From NCBI GenBank assembly GCA_034096865.1, contig JAWQFJ010016569.1:1-64000 (forward strand): a stretch of DNA of 64,000 nucleotides. The letters run 5' to 3'. Below the pieces are notes generated by a model. That model ran no database searches, was not told the origin of the DNA, and saw only the letters and a list, made by a program, of their open reading frames with translations. Of the stretch, positions 33,257 through 44,938 are shown piece by piece. Origin of the DNA: Theodoxus fluviatilis (Eukaryota > Mollusca > Gastropoda > Cycloneritida > Neritidae). The first letter of the stretch is position 1. Every line of letters begins with the position of its first letter. Made by a program: the position numbers and the translations under genes.

Positions 33257-33348
33257 GTGTGGAATCGAACCCGTACGCGCATCCTATACAACCAAGCATG
33301 TCCCAGCGACAAAAAAATATTTGACGCGCTACCGAGTGAGCTAATCCA
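33257..33348 (-). ncRNA. tRNA-like sequence / tRNA-derived SINE head
   Basis: The minus strand reads ATTAGCTCACTCGGTAGCGC (A-box-like) and, about 60 bp later, GGGTTCGATTCCAC (B box). A T7 run follows within 15 bp, which could act as a Pol III terminator. The spacing is longer than in a normal tRNA and the arms do not fold cleanly, so a tRNA-derived repeat or pseudogene is more likely than a functional tRNA. Confidence 0.55.
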
Positions 33349-33352
33349 TAAA

Positions 33353-33821
<469 letters not shown>

Positions 33822-34026
33822 TGTAATATAATAAAACAAAACAAAACAAAACAAAAAATAGAATAACATAACTACATAACATAACATATGGAAATTCATG
33901 TCACGTTTCACCGACATTAGATATTTGGATATACACAAGAAGTTTCCCAATGCAAGACAAAAAGTGACTAACAAAGGTTTATGTAAAATGAGCAAGGTTA
34001 AGTGGTTGTATCGACAGATGTTATGA

Positions 34027-34230
34027 TCATGCTGCAGTTGTAGCATAGAGGATGGGGACCTTGGCATTCTCACACAAGAACATGGGCAGGCCAGTTTGGA
34101 GGAGTATCATTTTATTTCTCTCAAACTGTGACTCAAGCTGTTGCAATTTGAGTCCATTGGCAAAAGGCGCTGACAATTTCAAACTAAATTTTTCCCAGGC
34201 AGTTGTACCGTCCATCGTGGAAAAGAATGA
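34027..34230 (-). pseudogene. Possible retroelement gag N-terminal fragment
   Basis: The minus-strand frame MDGTTAWEKFSLKLSAPF has the 'dGt..We.F' look of the start of Gypsy-type gag proteins and continues into a short helical stretch. It lies next to another gag-like fragment at 34389-34761. The call is by pattern only. Confidence 0.3.
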
Positions 34231-34388
34231 ATGTTTATTGCTTTAGGGCCTATCGGCCGATCAAGAGATCGGGGTCAGATAATTAGCGGCAGGGGAACAT
34301 CTCTGAACTCAGCATAAGTGAACTGAGGACCATGATCAGACACCATTTCTCTTGATACATCATCTGGATCTGGCTGACGACAGTCGAT

Positions 34389-34761
34389 TTAAATCCTCTC
34401 GTCAAAGATGTAACCTATAATCTTTGCTCTCGTGTTCAGCAACCTCTGCGCTAAGTCTACCATTTGCCTTCGTTGCTTCATCTTAGGACTGTGAGAAGTG
34501 GACCATTTTCTTCTCCAATTCCTTGAATTTGTGGAGAAGGTGGTGACTTTTGAGATTTCTCTCCGTTTCCCACTTGGTGAGGGTGACTTGGATATTCTCC
34601 AAAGGTTGTTGAGGTTCTGGGACTGTGCTAGTCTTGCTGGGTTCCTCTCTTCCTGGTGGATCCTTGATGTGTAGATGACAAACATTCTGGGGTGCAGGGC
34701 GGAACCTGTAGACACTCCCCCCGTCCCCCGGCTCATCAGTGATTATAAGACATAGTGTCAT
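34389..34761 (-). pseudogene. Gag-related fragment (same family as 35417-36272)
   Basis: ITDEPGDGGSVYRF at the start of the 34483-34761 frame closely matches KTDEPEDGASVYSS inside the gag frame at 35417-36127. The downstream part is Lys/Glu-rich and split between two frames. It is probably a dead piece of the same retroelement family. Confidence 0.4.
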
Positions 34762-35129
34762 ACATGTATAAAAACCATTAATTTTTTGTCAAAGCGAAGA
34801 GGTAAAATTAGTGGATTATGGTAAATCAAATGTGTTGAATTACTTATTACTATTATAACATGACTAACACTAAGCAGCTATATGCATACTTGGCGAAATA
34901 ATGTTTTAAATCTCTGCTATCTAGGTTTTGTGATAAAATTCAAAGATTGTGAGGCAACACAGTTACAACAAAATACAAGACAGAGACAAACGAGAGTTGA
35001 TTCAGGTATGCCTGGCTGAACAATGTTTAATCAATTCAGAAGATTTACCAAGTGTACAGTCTTGTAAAGAAACGAATAACCACAGACTAAAACTCAATAT
35101 CTTATTGATAAAACACTGAATGTAAAAGA

Positions 35130-35271
35130 ACCCTACAAGCAGAGCTGAAAACAGTCCAGATGACCTGGGGAGAGGCGAAGAGGGCAGCCCAAGACAGACA
35201 GAGGTGGAGACTTGCAGTGAAGGCCCTGTGCTCCGACCGGAGCGAAGAGGACTAAGTCAAGTAAGTCAAGT
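35130..35271 (+). pseudogene. LINE ORF2 C-terminal fragment with (AAGTC)n tail
   Basis: The frame through ATG 35160 reads TWGEAKRAAQDRQRWRLAVK then ALCSDRSEED and stops at TAA 35253-35255. This is the usual last ~35 residues of LINE ORF2 (…DR..WR..V.aLC…). It is followed by TAAGTCAAGTAAGTCAAGT, a short tandem tail. Upstream ORF2 sequence is lacking. Confidence 0.75.
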
Positions 35272-35416
35272 ATGAACAGATTTTCAACAAAAGCACGCCT
35301 GTAGTCGATCTGACGTTGAGGGGTGGGATGTGAGGGGATGGTTAGTTTGGAGAATGGGTTATCATGTCCAACACTTTCATCTCATTAAACGAGAAAAAAT
35401 TAATTTTTAAATCTCA

Positions 35417-36272
35417 TTACTTATTTGCTGGACCTTCTTCGGGGACATGAATTTGCTTTCTCAAGAGCTGAATCTCAAGATCAAGTTTTACCATTTGCTT
35501 ATCTGTCATTTCTATTTTCTTTCGCAAATAAATTTGGTACAATTCATCAAAGGATGGTTGCCTGGCATGCCCTGGTGTGCTGTTACTGCCCTGTTCCTGT
35601 CTTCTGCTGGTGCTGATGCTACGCCCCATCATGCTACTGCTGTAGACACTGGCCCCGTCCTCTGGCTCATCAGTCTTTGCATCCATGTACCCTACTGTGG
35701 CTTGTCCAAAGAGGTGTCCCTCTGTCTCAATGTAACGCTGGGATGCAAGTACAGCTTGGTCCAGGTTGTTGAAATCCATGTTGAGACAGAACAAGGATGC
35801 TTTGTGATGAGAAATACCATGCAGGAGTTGATGGCACATGGCTTTCTTCACAAAATGAGTATCCTGGTAGAGAAACTCATCAAAGGCGGTTTCCCGAAAC
35901 AGGTCTGCAAACTCCAGGAGGGACTCTCTCTCCCTTTGCCTCAAGTTATTGAACTTGGCCCAGAGAGTCTGCTTTGTACCCGCCCTTCCAAACCTCCTCT
36001 CCATTGCGGAATCACATAGATCAAAGTCCCTACGATACTGCATGGGAAGGGAATGAAAGTATTTCAATGCAGCATCCTTCAGGCACAAGTGTAATTGAGC
36101 TATGGCTTCCCCAGGGGGTCCAGTCACGGATCGCCATCATCTCCTTGAACTGACCATAGAATTGTTCCCACGGTTCTTTTCCAGTGTAGGAGCTCACTTT
36201 AGGTAGCTCCATACGAGAGAGACTGGAGTCCTCTTGAATTTCTCTGCCCATGGGATAGGGTCTGTGTAGCAT
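35417..36272 (-). pseudogene. Gypsy-type retrotransposon gag, one frameshift
   Basis: The N-terminal part (to about 36115) includes ELPKVSSYTGKEPWEQFYGQ and EMMAIRDW; the remainder is in the next frame down to a TAA at 35417. The middle, LHLCLKDAALKYFHSLP, then ERRFG, then LRQRERESLLEFADLF, matches the retrotransposon gag (capsid-like) domain. The C-terminus is a basic coiled coil (YLRKKIEMTDKQMVKLDLEI). No CCHC knuckle or pol follows, so this is an isolated remnant. Gag would form the particle around retroelement RNA. Confidence 0.7.
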
Positions 36273-36590
36273 GATGCTGACAAGATATGCACTCGTAAAA
36301 TTAGGTCGGGTTCAAGCTTGAAATTTTTGCACGAGTTTCTGGGTTTGCCCGGGAATTACCCAGGTTGCAACAGGTAACGCGTCACGCAATACGTTTTCGC
36401 GCCCAACGGATTGATTGCGTCATGCAAGTTTTGAAGCCTTGGCTTAACGCTAGTTCGAGACTTGTATTTCAAAGGTTGTGGCGATGCTGTTCAACCTTGT
36501 ACGTCTCTTTAGGAGACGTGCTGCAGCAAGGATATTCTGCTGAGATACTTCACGACCTTACGGCATTTGCTTTCCAAAGAGAGGCGCCGT

Positions 36591-36790
36591 TCAATGCACA
36601 TTCACCATTTGTTCTGGAGTAAAAGGCACCCCTTGATTTAACACACTCATGGTCAAGCAAGCTTGTAATAGCAAGGATTGTCAACAACTGCACATACTCT
36701 GTGGCAAAGATAGAAGTTTCCCAATGCCACATGTATGTCACCTTACAACAGAATAAGACTAGGTTTGAGGCCATCCTCAACACATCCTTA
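36591..36790 (-). CDS. Candidate minus-strand exon, present in all three units
   Basis: The open minus frame has a possible acceptor TTTTCTTAG| near 36797. It reads MASNLVLFCCKVTYMWHWET, then YVQLLTILAITSLLDHECVK and FYSRTNGE. The equivalent frames at 41890-42089 and 46568-46767 are preserved. It looks protein-like (hydrophobic helix, Cys-rich) but matches no family I know. It could belong to the same gene as the cassette exons or be fortuitous. Confidence 0.3.
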
Positions 36791-37063
36791 GACTAAGAAA
36801 AGACGCCACTTTACAGACATCTTTTCATGAAGAATCATCACAAACTTACGACAAAAAGAATAAAATACATGTAGCGCCAATTCACAAACATCCTAATAAG
36901 GTCTTCTCTTCTTAGAGAGTCATACAAAATATCAAAAGCAAAAACACCATGAGATAATTACTTTAGCATCACTAAATAGTAATGGACGCTTTTAACTTCA
37001 CATTGGAAGCTCTAGTGGTAAAGAATCCAGATAAGTTTAGCCCCATAAGATTCTATGTTCTCT

Positions 37064-37167
37064 TCACAGAGCCATGCAGTCAACCGGCTCCAAATAACCA
37101 GCATTACACATTGGCAGCTCAATCCTCCCATTGTTTTTTGTAACCATTTTCTCAACTCCCATCCTTT
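37064..37167 (-). CDS. Candidate terminal exon downstream of the cassette exon (unit 1)
   Basis: Minus-strand acceptor CATTCTGTAG|. The two leading bases complete the phase-1 codon left by the cassette exon donor. It reads RMGVEKMVTKNNGRIELPMC then NAGYLEPVDCMAL and ends with TGA at 37064-37066. Duplicates are at 42363-42466 and 47041-47144. There are no homologues that I recognise. Confidence 0.35.
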
Positions 37168-37282
37168 CTACAGAATGTATAGGCAGCTGCAACATTTTAA
37201 TGACACTAAAAAGAAGCAGTCTACAAGCATGAAATGGATTGATGGTTCAACCTGCCCACAGCTCTTGGGGCTGGTGCCTTAC

Positions 37283-37445
37283 CTTCAATTGTGCAGTTGA
37301 TAAAAAATATCAGGCTCTGTTGGATGGAGGTCTGCTGGCCATAGCTCTTGTTGTAGCCTCCTCCTTCTTCTTCTTCTTTCCGTTTCTGCCCACGATCATC
37401 AATAGTGATTACTTTGGCACGTGAATTTTTTACAGGTTGGGGAGT
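37283..37445 (-). CDS. Candidate cassette exon, unit 1
   Basis: On the minus strand a long C-run followed by CAG| forms the acceptor and GAAG|GTAAGG the donor. The exon is 163 nt (phase 0 to 1). It reads TPQPVKNSRAKVITIDDRGQ, an acidic patch, GYNKSYGQQTSI and a variable end QQSLIFFINCTIE. Homologous exons are at 42582, 47260, 47559 and 47817. Function unknown; there is no signal peptide and a single Cys. Confidence 0.4.
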
Positions 37446-37450
37446 CTGGG

Positions 37451-37474
37451 GGGGGGGGGGGGGGGGGGGGGGGG
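37451..37474. repeat. G homopolymer (C-run of a candidate splice acceptor)
   Basis: This run of G, of different length in each duplicate (42751-42770, 47454-47487, 47727-47743, 47990-48000), lies where the minus-strand acceptor's pyrimidine tract would be. Confidence 0.85.
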
Positions 37475-37495
37475 AAGAGTCACAGTGGTCCCGTC

Positions 37496-37606
37496 CTAGC
37501 GGGAGGCACGCGACACGAACGTGTCGACAGTGCTGGCCTCAACCACGGCTGGAGGTAGGGCATTCCAGTCCCTTATTGTAGCTTGGTGCAGCTAGTGCCG
37601 CAGCTG
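37496..37606 (-). pseudogene. LINE ORF2 C-terminal fragment, unit 1
   Basis: The minus strand reads TIRDWNALPPAVVEASTVDT then FVSRASR and a TAG at 37496-37498. This is the 'tiRdWN.LP..vv.a.tv..F' motif near the end of many LINE ORF2 proteins. It is duplicated at 42792-42902 and 48022-48132. Confidence 0.7.
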
Positions 37607-37674
37607 AAAGATAAACACCATAATTCAAATACAGTGGAACCCCTGAAATTTGACCTCATTTACAGCTCCCACAT

Positions 37675-38130
37675 TTAACCCTCTGCGTAGTTACCTCCCC
37701 TCACAGCCGTCGGCGGTTACAGTCGACAGACTGATAGGCGTGTTTGAATCTGGCGCCGTTTGCTATGAATCTTGGGATTGTGAGAGCTCTCTACGCATGG
37801 AGTCTGCACAGAAGAGCCTTGCTTTCATAATAACAGTCGCCATATTTTTTCACTGCAAGTGCGTGAATTTAGAGCGAATTTTGAAGTTACCGATCGAGAT
37901 AGACACGCTGCTGCGCGATTTTGATTGCGCACGCTGGCCCAGAAATGGCTGAGCTCGATCCTGATGAATAGCGAATCTTTGAAATATTGTTCAATTCTGA
38001 CTCGGAAGAAGAATTCCATGGCTTCACAGAGGAAGATTTGGTCGAGTTTGCCACAGACTGACAGAGTGACTGATGACGAAATCGAAGTTGAACCAGGCCA
38101 GTCCAAGATTCCGTCTGCGTATGACCACTC
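37675..38130 (+). pseudogene. Possible piggyBac-like 5' end fragment, unit 1
   Basis: TTAACCCTCTGCGTAGTTAC lies about 270 bp before an ATG (37945) whose frame is acidic (MAELDPDE, stop, then FEILFNSDSEEEFHGFTEED). TTAA plus CCC and an acidic N-terminus fit a piggyBac left end. No right end or catalytic domain was found, and the frame has stops. It is duplicated at 42971 and 48201. Confidence 0.35.
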
Positions 38131-38294
38131 ATGGTTGCTGTGGCAAGCCACTCTGTCTCCACCCATGCTTCAAGCAGTACCACACCCAAGAGGACTATGT
38201 CAGCTAAGCTTGCTTTCTGTGTATATTTTGATGGAATCTTTTTTGCATGATCATTGATAACATTTAACTGGATGGAGGTCTGCTGGCCATAGCA

Positions 38295-38693
38295 GAGATA
38301 CCCATTCTCCCCTTCTTGGCGTAGAGACGCCGTTTCTTCTCTTCCTGGCGAGGAGAGAGAGAGAGAACAGCATGGAGATACTCATTCTCCCCTTCTTGCC
38401 GTGAAGACGCCGTTTCTTTCCTTCCTGGCGAGGAGAGAGAGAGAGAACAGCATGGAGATACTCATTCTCCCCTTCTTGGCGTGAAGACGCCGTTTCTTCT
38501 CTTCCTGGCGAGGAGAGAGAGAGAGAACAGCATGGAGATGCCCATTCTCCCCTTCTTGGCGTGAAGACGCCGTTTCTTCTCTTCCTGGCGGGGAGAGAGA
38601 GAGAGAACAGCATGGAGATACCCATTCTCCCCTTCTTGGCGTAGAGACGCCGTTTCTTCTCTTCCTGGCGAGGAGAGATCCTATTCATTCCCC
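38295..38693. repeat. 80-bp minisatellite (5 copies), unit 1
   Basis: The unit begins GAGATACYCATTCTCCCCTT and ends GAGAGAGAGAGAACAGCATG, at 38295, 38375, 38455, 38535 and 38615. The minus-strand Arg/Lys-rich frame is a by-product. Confidence 0.95.
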
Positions 38694-39116
38694 GTCTGTG
38701 CTTGCCGGCGCCTTGGTGGATGGTGCGAGAGAGAGGACAGCACGGAGATACTCATCCTCCCCTGTCCTTCGCTCCTGTCAGGAGTGTGGCAAAGGTTTTG
38801 CTTGAAAACCTGTGATATATCCTATATTTATAGAATGTATCACATAATGGGACAGTCTGGGATCATGGTCCAAATAGACCCCGTTCTCCCGTTATCATTC
38901 GGGTTAGAAATCTCCTTTCCAGGTGGTAGCGATTGCCTTTCAGATCGACTCTGACGAATTCCTCTCCCACTCGTCCCCTGGAAAGTGAGTCATCTAGTCT
39001 TTCCTCCTCATCTGTCTTGAAACCGTGGTGCTCCTGACAAAGATCTTGGGCTTAAGGGGAGACACGGCAGTGCAAAATTTGTGTATTTCTGATTTATGGG
39101 TCATGTTGGGGGTTAT

Positions 39117-39560
39117 TGTTGACTCACGTGCGAAGCAAAAGTGAGTCTATGTACTCACCTGTTTCGTCTGTTTGGCCGTCCAGGCGTTGGTACAAACTTT
39201 AACGTTGGATTTTTCTCGGACACTATTAAGTCTATCAGCACCCAATTTGGCATGATGGTGTATGAGACAAGGCGTACAAAAACATACATAGTGACCTTGC
39301 TTCAAGGTCAAGGTCGCAGGGGCCGTCTAAAAAACAGCCATTTTTCAAATTTTCCCAATTTTTGACTGAAGTTTATGAGATTGGATACCTGACCTATATA
39401 TGGTTTATAGGGCAAAGTAATTCCTATCTTTTGATACCAGTTTGATTGACCTTGCTTCAAGGTCAAGGTCACAGGAGCTCTTTAAATTTGGATTGTATAC
39501 ATATTTTGAGGTGACCTTGACCCTGAACTATGCAAGATAACTCTTCCAAACTTCATAAAA
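39117..39560 (+). mobile_element. GACTC element copy 14 (3' truncated), unit 1
   Basis: It starts TTGACTCACGTGCGAAGC and lacks the 3' half after CTTCATAAAATTATA. Its copy in unit 2 (44495) shares the truncation, so it predates the duplication. Confidence 0.88.
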
Positions 39561-40279
39561 TTATATTGTAGGAGGCAGGACTATCACTTATTTGTTTCAC
39601 CGACAACTTTAATGGACTTGCTGGAGAAGTACACAAGTTTTTTCTTCGCATCCCCATTTTGGTCCACATAATGGCTGGGTTGGCTCCTGCAGGGTTTGAC
39701 TCAAGCACTCTTGGGTTGATCACTCTGTGTAGATCTTGCCTTTGGGGGCCTTTATTTCCATACTCGGAAAGCCAGTCTCCTTATTAAAAAAACCCTGAAC
39801 CCTCTAAAAAGTCCTGAAAACTGACCCCAAAAAACCTGAAAAGCCTGAAAATTTTCATCCCTGGTAGTATAGTATGCAAATGTGTAGTTTACTACTCTCA
39901 ATGCGTAGTGTAAACAGGTCTGGTAAATCAATACCTAATGCCAAGGCTATACCACACAGACATGCCTACCCCAGATTTTCAGTTTCCGCATTCTGACTGG
40001 CAAAATGTGGTATGATCCATATTCGGGACCAAAATTCATATTTTTCACATACTCATCGTATCAACGCAAGTAGGGAATTGACCATTGTACATATTCACTG
40101 CATTTTGAAATAACTGAAAATGACTGATGACTACCAGAACTAAACATTCACCTCAAAAAAGAAAATGCAACTCACTGCGTAGCTTTCAGCTGCTAACCTG
40201 CTACACCGAGGGCGGCTGGTGTGAGCCCCGGTCACTCAGCACTGCTTTCTTTCAGCTGCTGGTTATAGCAGCTCTTGAG

Positions 40280-40624
40280 TCAGTCTAGTTCTTTGCTGGT
40301 GTACACTGTAGCAGCAGGTTTGGACTTGAGGACCAGCAAACTCTCAAGTGTACTGTCAACTAAACTGGATCGCTGATCTGTGCGGTTCTTTCTTATGCAG
40401 GAAAACACTTGCTCACAATGAGCGATTGAATGGGGGATTGTCAAAATCCCACCCATCACAGCAGACAGCTCTGTAGGGCTCCGTCTTCCCAACTGCAGCC
40501 CACTTTTCGTCCATTCGTCCGCGGCAAAATAAAAACAAACAAGGGCCGGTAACTCTGTTACACATGTTCTCAGCGCTTTGTTATCCAAATGCTTTATTAC
40601 CAAGACACAAATTTTTTTTAGCAT
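40280..40624 (-). pseudogene. hAT transposase C-terminal (dimerisation) fragment, unit 1
   Basis: The minus strand encodes ILTIPHSIAHCEQVFSCIRK then NRTDQRSSLVDSTLESLLVL. This fits the hAT C-terminal motif (…P.S.a.cErvFS…R..L…tl..LL). Only the last ~115 residues are present; the RNase H-fold catalytic core is not visible. The nearly identical copy is at 45658-46002. Confidence 0.7.
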
Positions 40625-40790
40625 ATGGTGTCAAAATCCATATTTGTAGGCCTCTGCGTATTTCTGTATTTGAGGTCTAAAATCTGTAAAAATCCAGACA
40701 AATCCGTAACGGTAGGCAGGTCTGTCTGTACCACACAACAACCCACCCCACACCAGTTCTGAAGCAACTCTCCTTCAGCTTGCAATCAAC

Positions 40791-41230
40791 ATGTGAACAC
40801 AGCAAGGCACACTACAACACAGCAAGGCACACTACAACATGTGAACACAGCAAGGCACACTACAACATGTGAACACAGCAAGGCACACTACAACATGTGA
40901 ACACAGCAAGGCACACTACAACATGTGAACACAGCAAGGCACACTACAACATGTGAACACAGCAAGGCACACTACAACATGTGAACACAGCAAGGCACAC
41001 TACAACATGTGAACACAGCAAGGCATACTACAACATGTGAACACAGCAAGGCACACTACAACATGTGAACACAGCAAGGCACACTACAACATGTGAACAC
41101 AGCAAGGCACACTACAACATGTGAACACAGCAAGGCACACTACAACATGTGAACACAGCAAGGCACACTACAACATGTGGACACAGCAAGGCACACTACA
41201 ACATGTGAACACAGCAAGGCACACTACAAC
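40791..41230. repeat. 28-bp satellite array (about 15 copies), unit 1
   Basis: The unit is ATGTGAACACAGCAAGGCAC plus ACTACAAC, head-to-tail with single-base variants. Unit 2 has only one such unit (about 46167-46194). There are no spacers, so it is not a CRISPR array. Confidence 0.95.
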
Positions 41231-41414
41231 ACAGATAAGGAGTCCATCCATACTGGGAGAGGAGGGGGGGCCGCATCTCCAGGGGTGGGTGGGGACGTCC
41301 TTTTCCATGAAAGAAAGGGAAGAATACACCTACCTGAGGCTGGAGGCGGTTGCTGCCCAAATGGAGGGGGGCCTGAGCTTTGCCCCTGGCTCCCTCCCGC
41401 ACCTAAAACCACCA

Positions 41415-41590
41415 ACATCTCCACATTAACCACAGACATCTCCACATTAACCACAACATCTCCACATTAACCACAGACATCTCCACATTAACCACAGACA
41501 TCTCCACATTAACCACAGACATCTCCACATTAACCACAGACATCTCCACATTAACCACAGACATCTCCACATTAACCACAGACATCTCCC
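41415..41590. repeat. 21-bp satellite array (about 8 copies), unit 1
   Basis: The unit is CATCTCCACATTAACCACAG plus A. Unit 2 has a single unit near 46240. Confidence 0.95.
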
Positions 41591-42581
41591 TACATCTACG
41601 TCTGCAGTTGCACCTCCTCACACTGTTGGAGATTTCTCCCACACAGCCCATCACCACTTTGCTGTTTTCTCATTGACATACAACTCCAATGTAGTAGTCA
41701 CCAGTTCAAGTTTCTGAAAGTCTATCATCTACAAAGATTACTTTCTAAAAATTAAGCAGTCATGACTAAATATTGTTTTTCTTGATAAATTCTGGCTGCT
41801 AAGAATAAAGCAAATAAACATTTTGTCTTTCATAACATGAACTGGTGAATACTGTACAATTCACAATGACATTTTCCAGTGTAGCTGTATCAATGCACAT
41901 TCACCATTTGTTCTGGAGTAAAAGGCACCCCTTGATTTAACACACTCATGGTCAAGCAAGCTTGTAATAGCAAGGATTGTCAACAACTGCACATACTCTG
42001 TGGCAAAGATAGAAGTTTCCCAATGCCACATGTATGTCACCTTACAACAGAATAAGACTAGGTTTGAGGCCATCCTCAACACATCCTTAGACTAAGAAAA
42101 GACGCCACTTTACAGACATCTTTTCATGAAGAATCATCACAAACTTACGACAAAAAGAATAAAATACATGTAGCGCCAATTCACAAACATCCTAATAAGG
42201 TCTTCTCTTCTTAGAGAGTCATACAAAATATCAAAAGCAAAAACACCATGAGATAATTACTTTAGCATCACTAAATAGTAATGGACGCTTTTAACTTCAC
42301 ATTGGAAGCTCTAGTGGTAAAGAATCCAGATAAGTTTAGCCCCATAAGATTCTATGTTCTCTTCACAGAGCCATGCAGTCAACCGGCTCCAAATAACCAG
42401 CATTACACATTGGCAGCTCAATCCTCCCGTTGTTTTTTGTAACCATTTTCTCAACTCCCATCCTTTCTACAGAATGTATAGGCAGCTGCAACATTTTAAT
42501 GACACTAAAAAGAAGCAGTCTACAAGCATGAAATGGATTGATGGTTCAACCTGCCCACAGCTCTTGGGGCTGGTGCATTAT

Positions 42582-42738
42582 CTTGTATCCCGCAGTTGAT
42601 GTAGAAAATTAGTTGGATGGAGGTCTGCTGGCCATAGCTCTGGTTGTAGCCTCCTCCTTCTTCTTCTTCTTTCCGTTCCTGCCCACGATCATCAATAGTG
42701 ATTACTTTGGCACGTGAATTTTTTACAGGTTGGGGAGT
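42582..42738 (-). pseudogene. Candidate cassette exon, unit 2 (donor lost)
   Basis: Homologue of 37283-37445. The variable end reads QLIFYINCGIQ, and the position of the donor GT is AT (AAG|ATAATG), so this copy is probably not spliced as an exon. Confidence 0.4.
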
Positions 42739-42791
42739 CTGGGAAGGTGGGGGGGAGGGGGGGGGGGGGGAAGAGTCACAGTGGTCCCGTC

Positions 42792-42902
42792 CTAGCGGGA
42801 GGCACGCGACACGAACGTGTCGACAGTGCTGGCCTCAACCACGGCTGGAGGTAGGGCATTCCAGTCCCTTATTGTAGCTTGGTGCAGCTAGTGCTGCAGC
42901 TG
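42792..42902 (-). pseudogene. LINE ORF2 C-terminal fragment, unit 2
   Basis: Duplicate of 37496-37606. Confidence 0.65.
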
Positions 42903-43590
42903 AAAGATAAACACCATAATTCAAATACAGTGGAACCCCTGAAATTTGACCTCATTTACAGCTCCCACATTTAACCCTCTGCGTAGTTACCTCCCCTCAC
43001 AGCCGTCGGCGGTTACAGTCGACAGACTGATAGGCGTGTTTGAATCTGGCGCCGTTTGCTATGAATCTTGGGATTGTGAGAGCTCTCTATGCATGGAGTC
43101 TGTACAGAAGAGCCTTGCTTTCATAATAACAGTCGCCATATTTTTTCACTGCAAGTGCGTGAATTTAGAGCGAATTTTGAAGTTACCAATCGAGATAGAC
43201 ACGCTGCTGCGCGATTTTGATTGCGCACGCTGGCCCAGAAATGGCTGAGCTCGATCCTGATGAATAGCGAATCTTTGAAATATTGTTCAATTCTGACTCG
43301 GAAGAAGAATTCCATGGCTTCACAGAGGAAGATTTGGTCGAGTTTGCCACAGACTGACAGAGTGACTGATGACGAAATCGAAGTTGAACCAGGCCAGTCC
43401 AAGATTCCGTCAGAGTATGACCACTCATGGTTGCTGTGGCAAGCCACTCTGTCTCCACCCATGCTTCAAGCAGTACCACACCCAAGAGGACTATGTCAGC
43501 TAAGCTTGCTTTCTGTGTATATTTTGATGGAATCTTTTTTGCATGATCATTGATAACATTTAACTGGATGGAGGTCTGCTGGCCATAGCA

Positions 43591-44058
43591 GAGATACCCA
43601 TTCTCCCCTTCTTGGCGTAGAGACGCCGTTTCTTCTCTTCCTGGCGAGGAGAGAGAGAGAGAACAGGATGGAGATACTCATTCTCCCCTTCTTGCCGTGA
43701 AGACGCCGTTTCTTCTCTTCCTGGCGAGGAGAGAGAGAGAGAACAGCATGGAGATACTCATTCTCCCCTTCTTGGCGTGAAGACGCCGTTTCTTCTCTTC
43801 CTGGCGAGGAGAGAGAGAGAGAGAACAGCATGGAGATACTCATTCTCCCCTTCTTGGCGTGAAGACGCCGTTTCTTCTCTTCCTGGCGAGGAGAGAGAGA
43901 GAGAACAGCATGGAGATGCCCATTCTCCCCTTCTTGGCGTAGAGACGCCGTTTCTTCTCTTCCTGGCGAGGAGAGAGAGAGAGAACAGCATGGAGATACC
44001 CATTCTCCCCTTCTTGGCGTAGAGACGCCGTTTCTTCTCTTCCTGGTGAGGAGAGATC
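43591..44058. repeat. 80-bp minisatellite (6 copies), unit 2
   Basis: Same unit as at 38295; one unit is 82 bp. Confidence 0.95.
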
Positions 44059-44494
44059 CTATTCATTCCCCGTCTGTGCTTGCCGGCGCCTTGGTTGATG
44101 GTGCGAGAGAGAGGACATCACGGAGATACTCATCCTCCCCTGTCCTTCGTGCCTGTCAGGAGTGTGGCAAAGGTTTTGCTTGAAAACCTGTGGTATATCC
44201 TATATTTATAGAATGTATCACATAATGGGACAGTCTGGGATCATGGTCCAAATAGACCCCGTTCTCCCGTTATCATTCGGGTTAGAAATCTCCTTTCCAG
44301 GTGGTAGCGATTGCCTTTCAGATCGACTCTGACGAATTCCTCTGCCTCTCGTCCCCTGGAAAGTGAGTCATCTAGTCTTTCCTCCTCATCTGTCTTGAAA
44401 CCGTGGTGCTCCTGACAAAGATCTTGGGCTTAAGGGGAGACACGGCAGTGCAAAATTTGTGTATTTCTGATTTATGGGTCATGTTGGGGGTTAT

Positions 44495-44938
44495 TGTTGA
44501 CTCACGTGCGAAGCAAAAGTGAGTCTATTAACTCACCTGTTTCGTCTGTTCGGCCGTCCAGGCGTTGGTACAAACTTTAACGTTGGATTTTTCTCGGACA
44601 CTATTAAGTCTATCAGCACCCAATTTGGCATGATGGTGTATGAGACAAGGCGTACAAAAACATACATAGTGACCTTGCTTCAAGGTCAAGGTCGCAGGGG
44701 CCGTCTAAAAAACAGCCATTTTTCAAATTTTCCCAATTTTTGACTGAAGTTTATGAGATTGGATACCTGACCTATATATGGTTTATAGGGCAAAGTAATT
44801 CCTATCTTTTGATACCAGTTTGATTGACCTTGCTTCAAGGTCAAGGTCACAGGAGCTCTTTAAATTTGGATTGTATACATATTTTGAGGTGACCTTGACC
44901 CTGAACTATGCAAGATAACTCTTCCAAACTTCATAAAA
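44495..44938 (+). mobile_element. GACTC element copy 15 (3' truncated), unit 2
   Basis: Duplicate of copy 14 with the same 3' break. Confidence 0.88.

Larger units (their letters stand above)
36591..41889. repeat. Segmental tandem duplication, unit 1 (5299 bp)
   Basis: It starts at TCAATGCACATTCACCATTT. The same sequence starts at 41890 and 46568, nearly identical throughout. It contains, in order: minus-strand candidate exons, a G homopolymer, a LINE fragment, a possible piggyBac 5' fragment, an 80-bp minisatellite, GACTC copy 14, a hAT transposase fragment, and 28-bp and 21-bp satellites. The first unit is longer than the second mainly because of the two satellites. Confidence 0.92.

Noticed and set aside
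33257..33348. Functional tRNA gene
   Set aside because: A and B boxes are present, but their spacing and the lack of consistent cloverleaf pairing fit a tRNA-derived repeat better.
38251..38688. 145-codon Arg/Lys-rich minus-strand frame
   Set aside because: It is produced by the 80-bp minisatellite; frame openness follows the repeat and is not preserved in the unit 2 array.
40791..41230. CRISPR-like appearance of a regular 28-bp repeat
   Set aside because: Units are head-to-tail with no unique spacers, and the window is eukaryotic.
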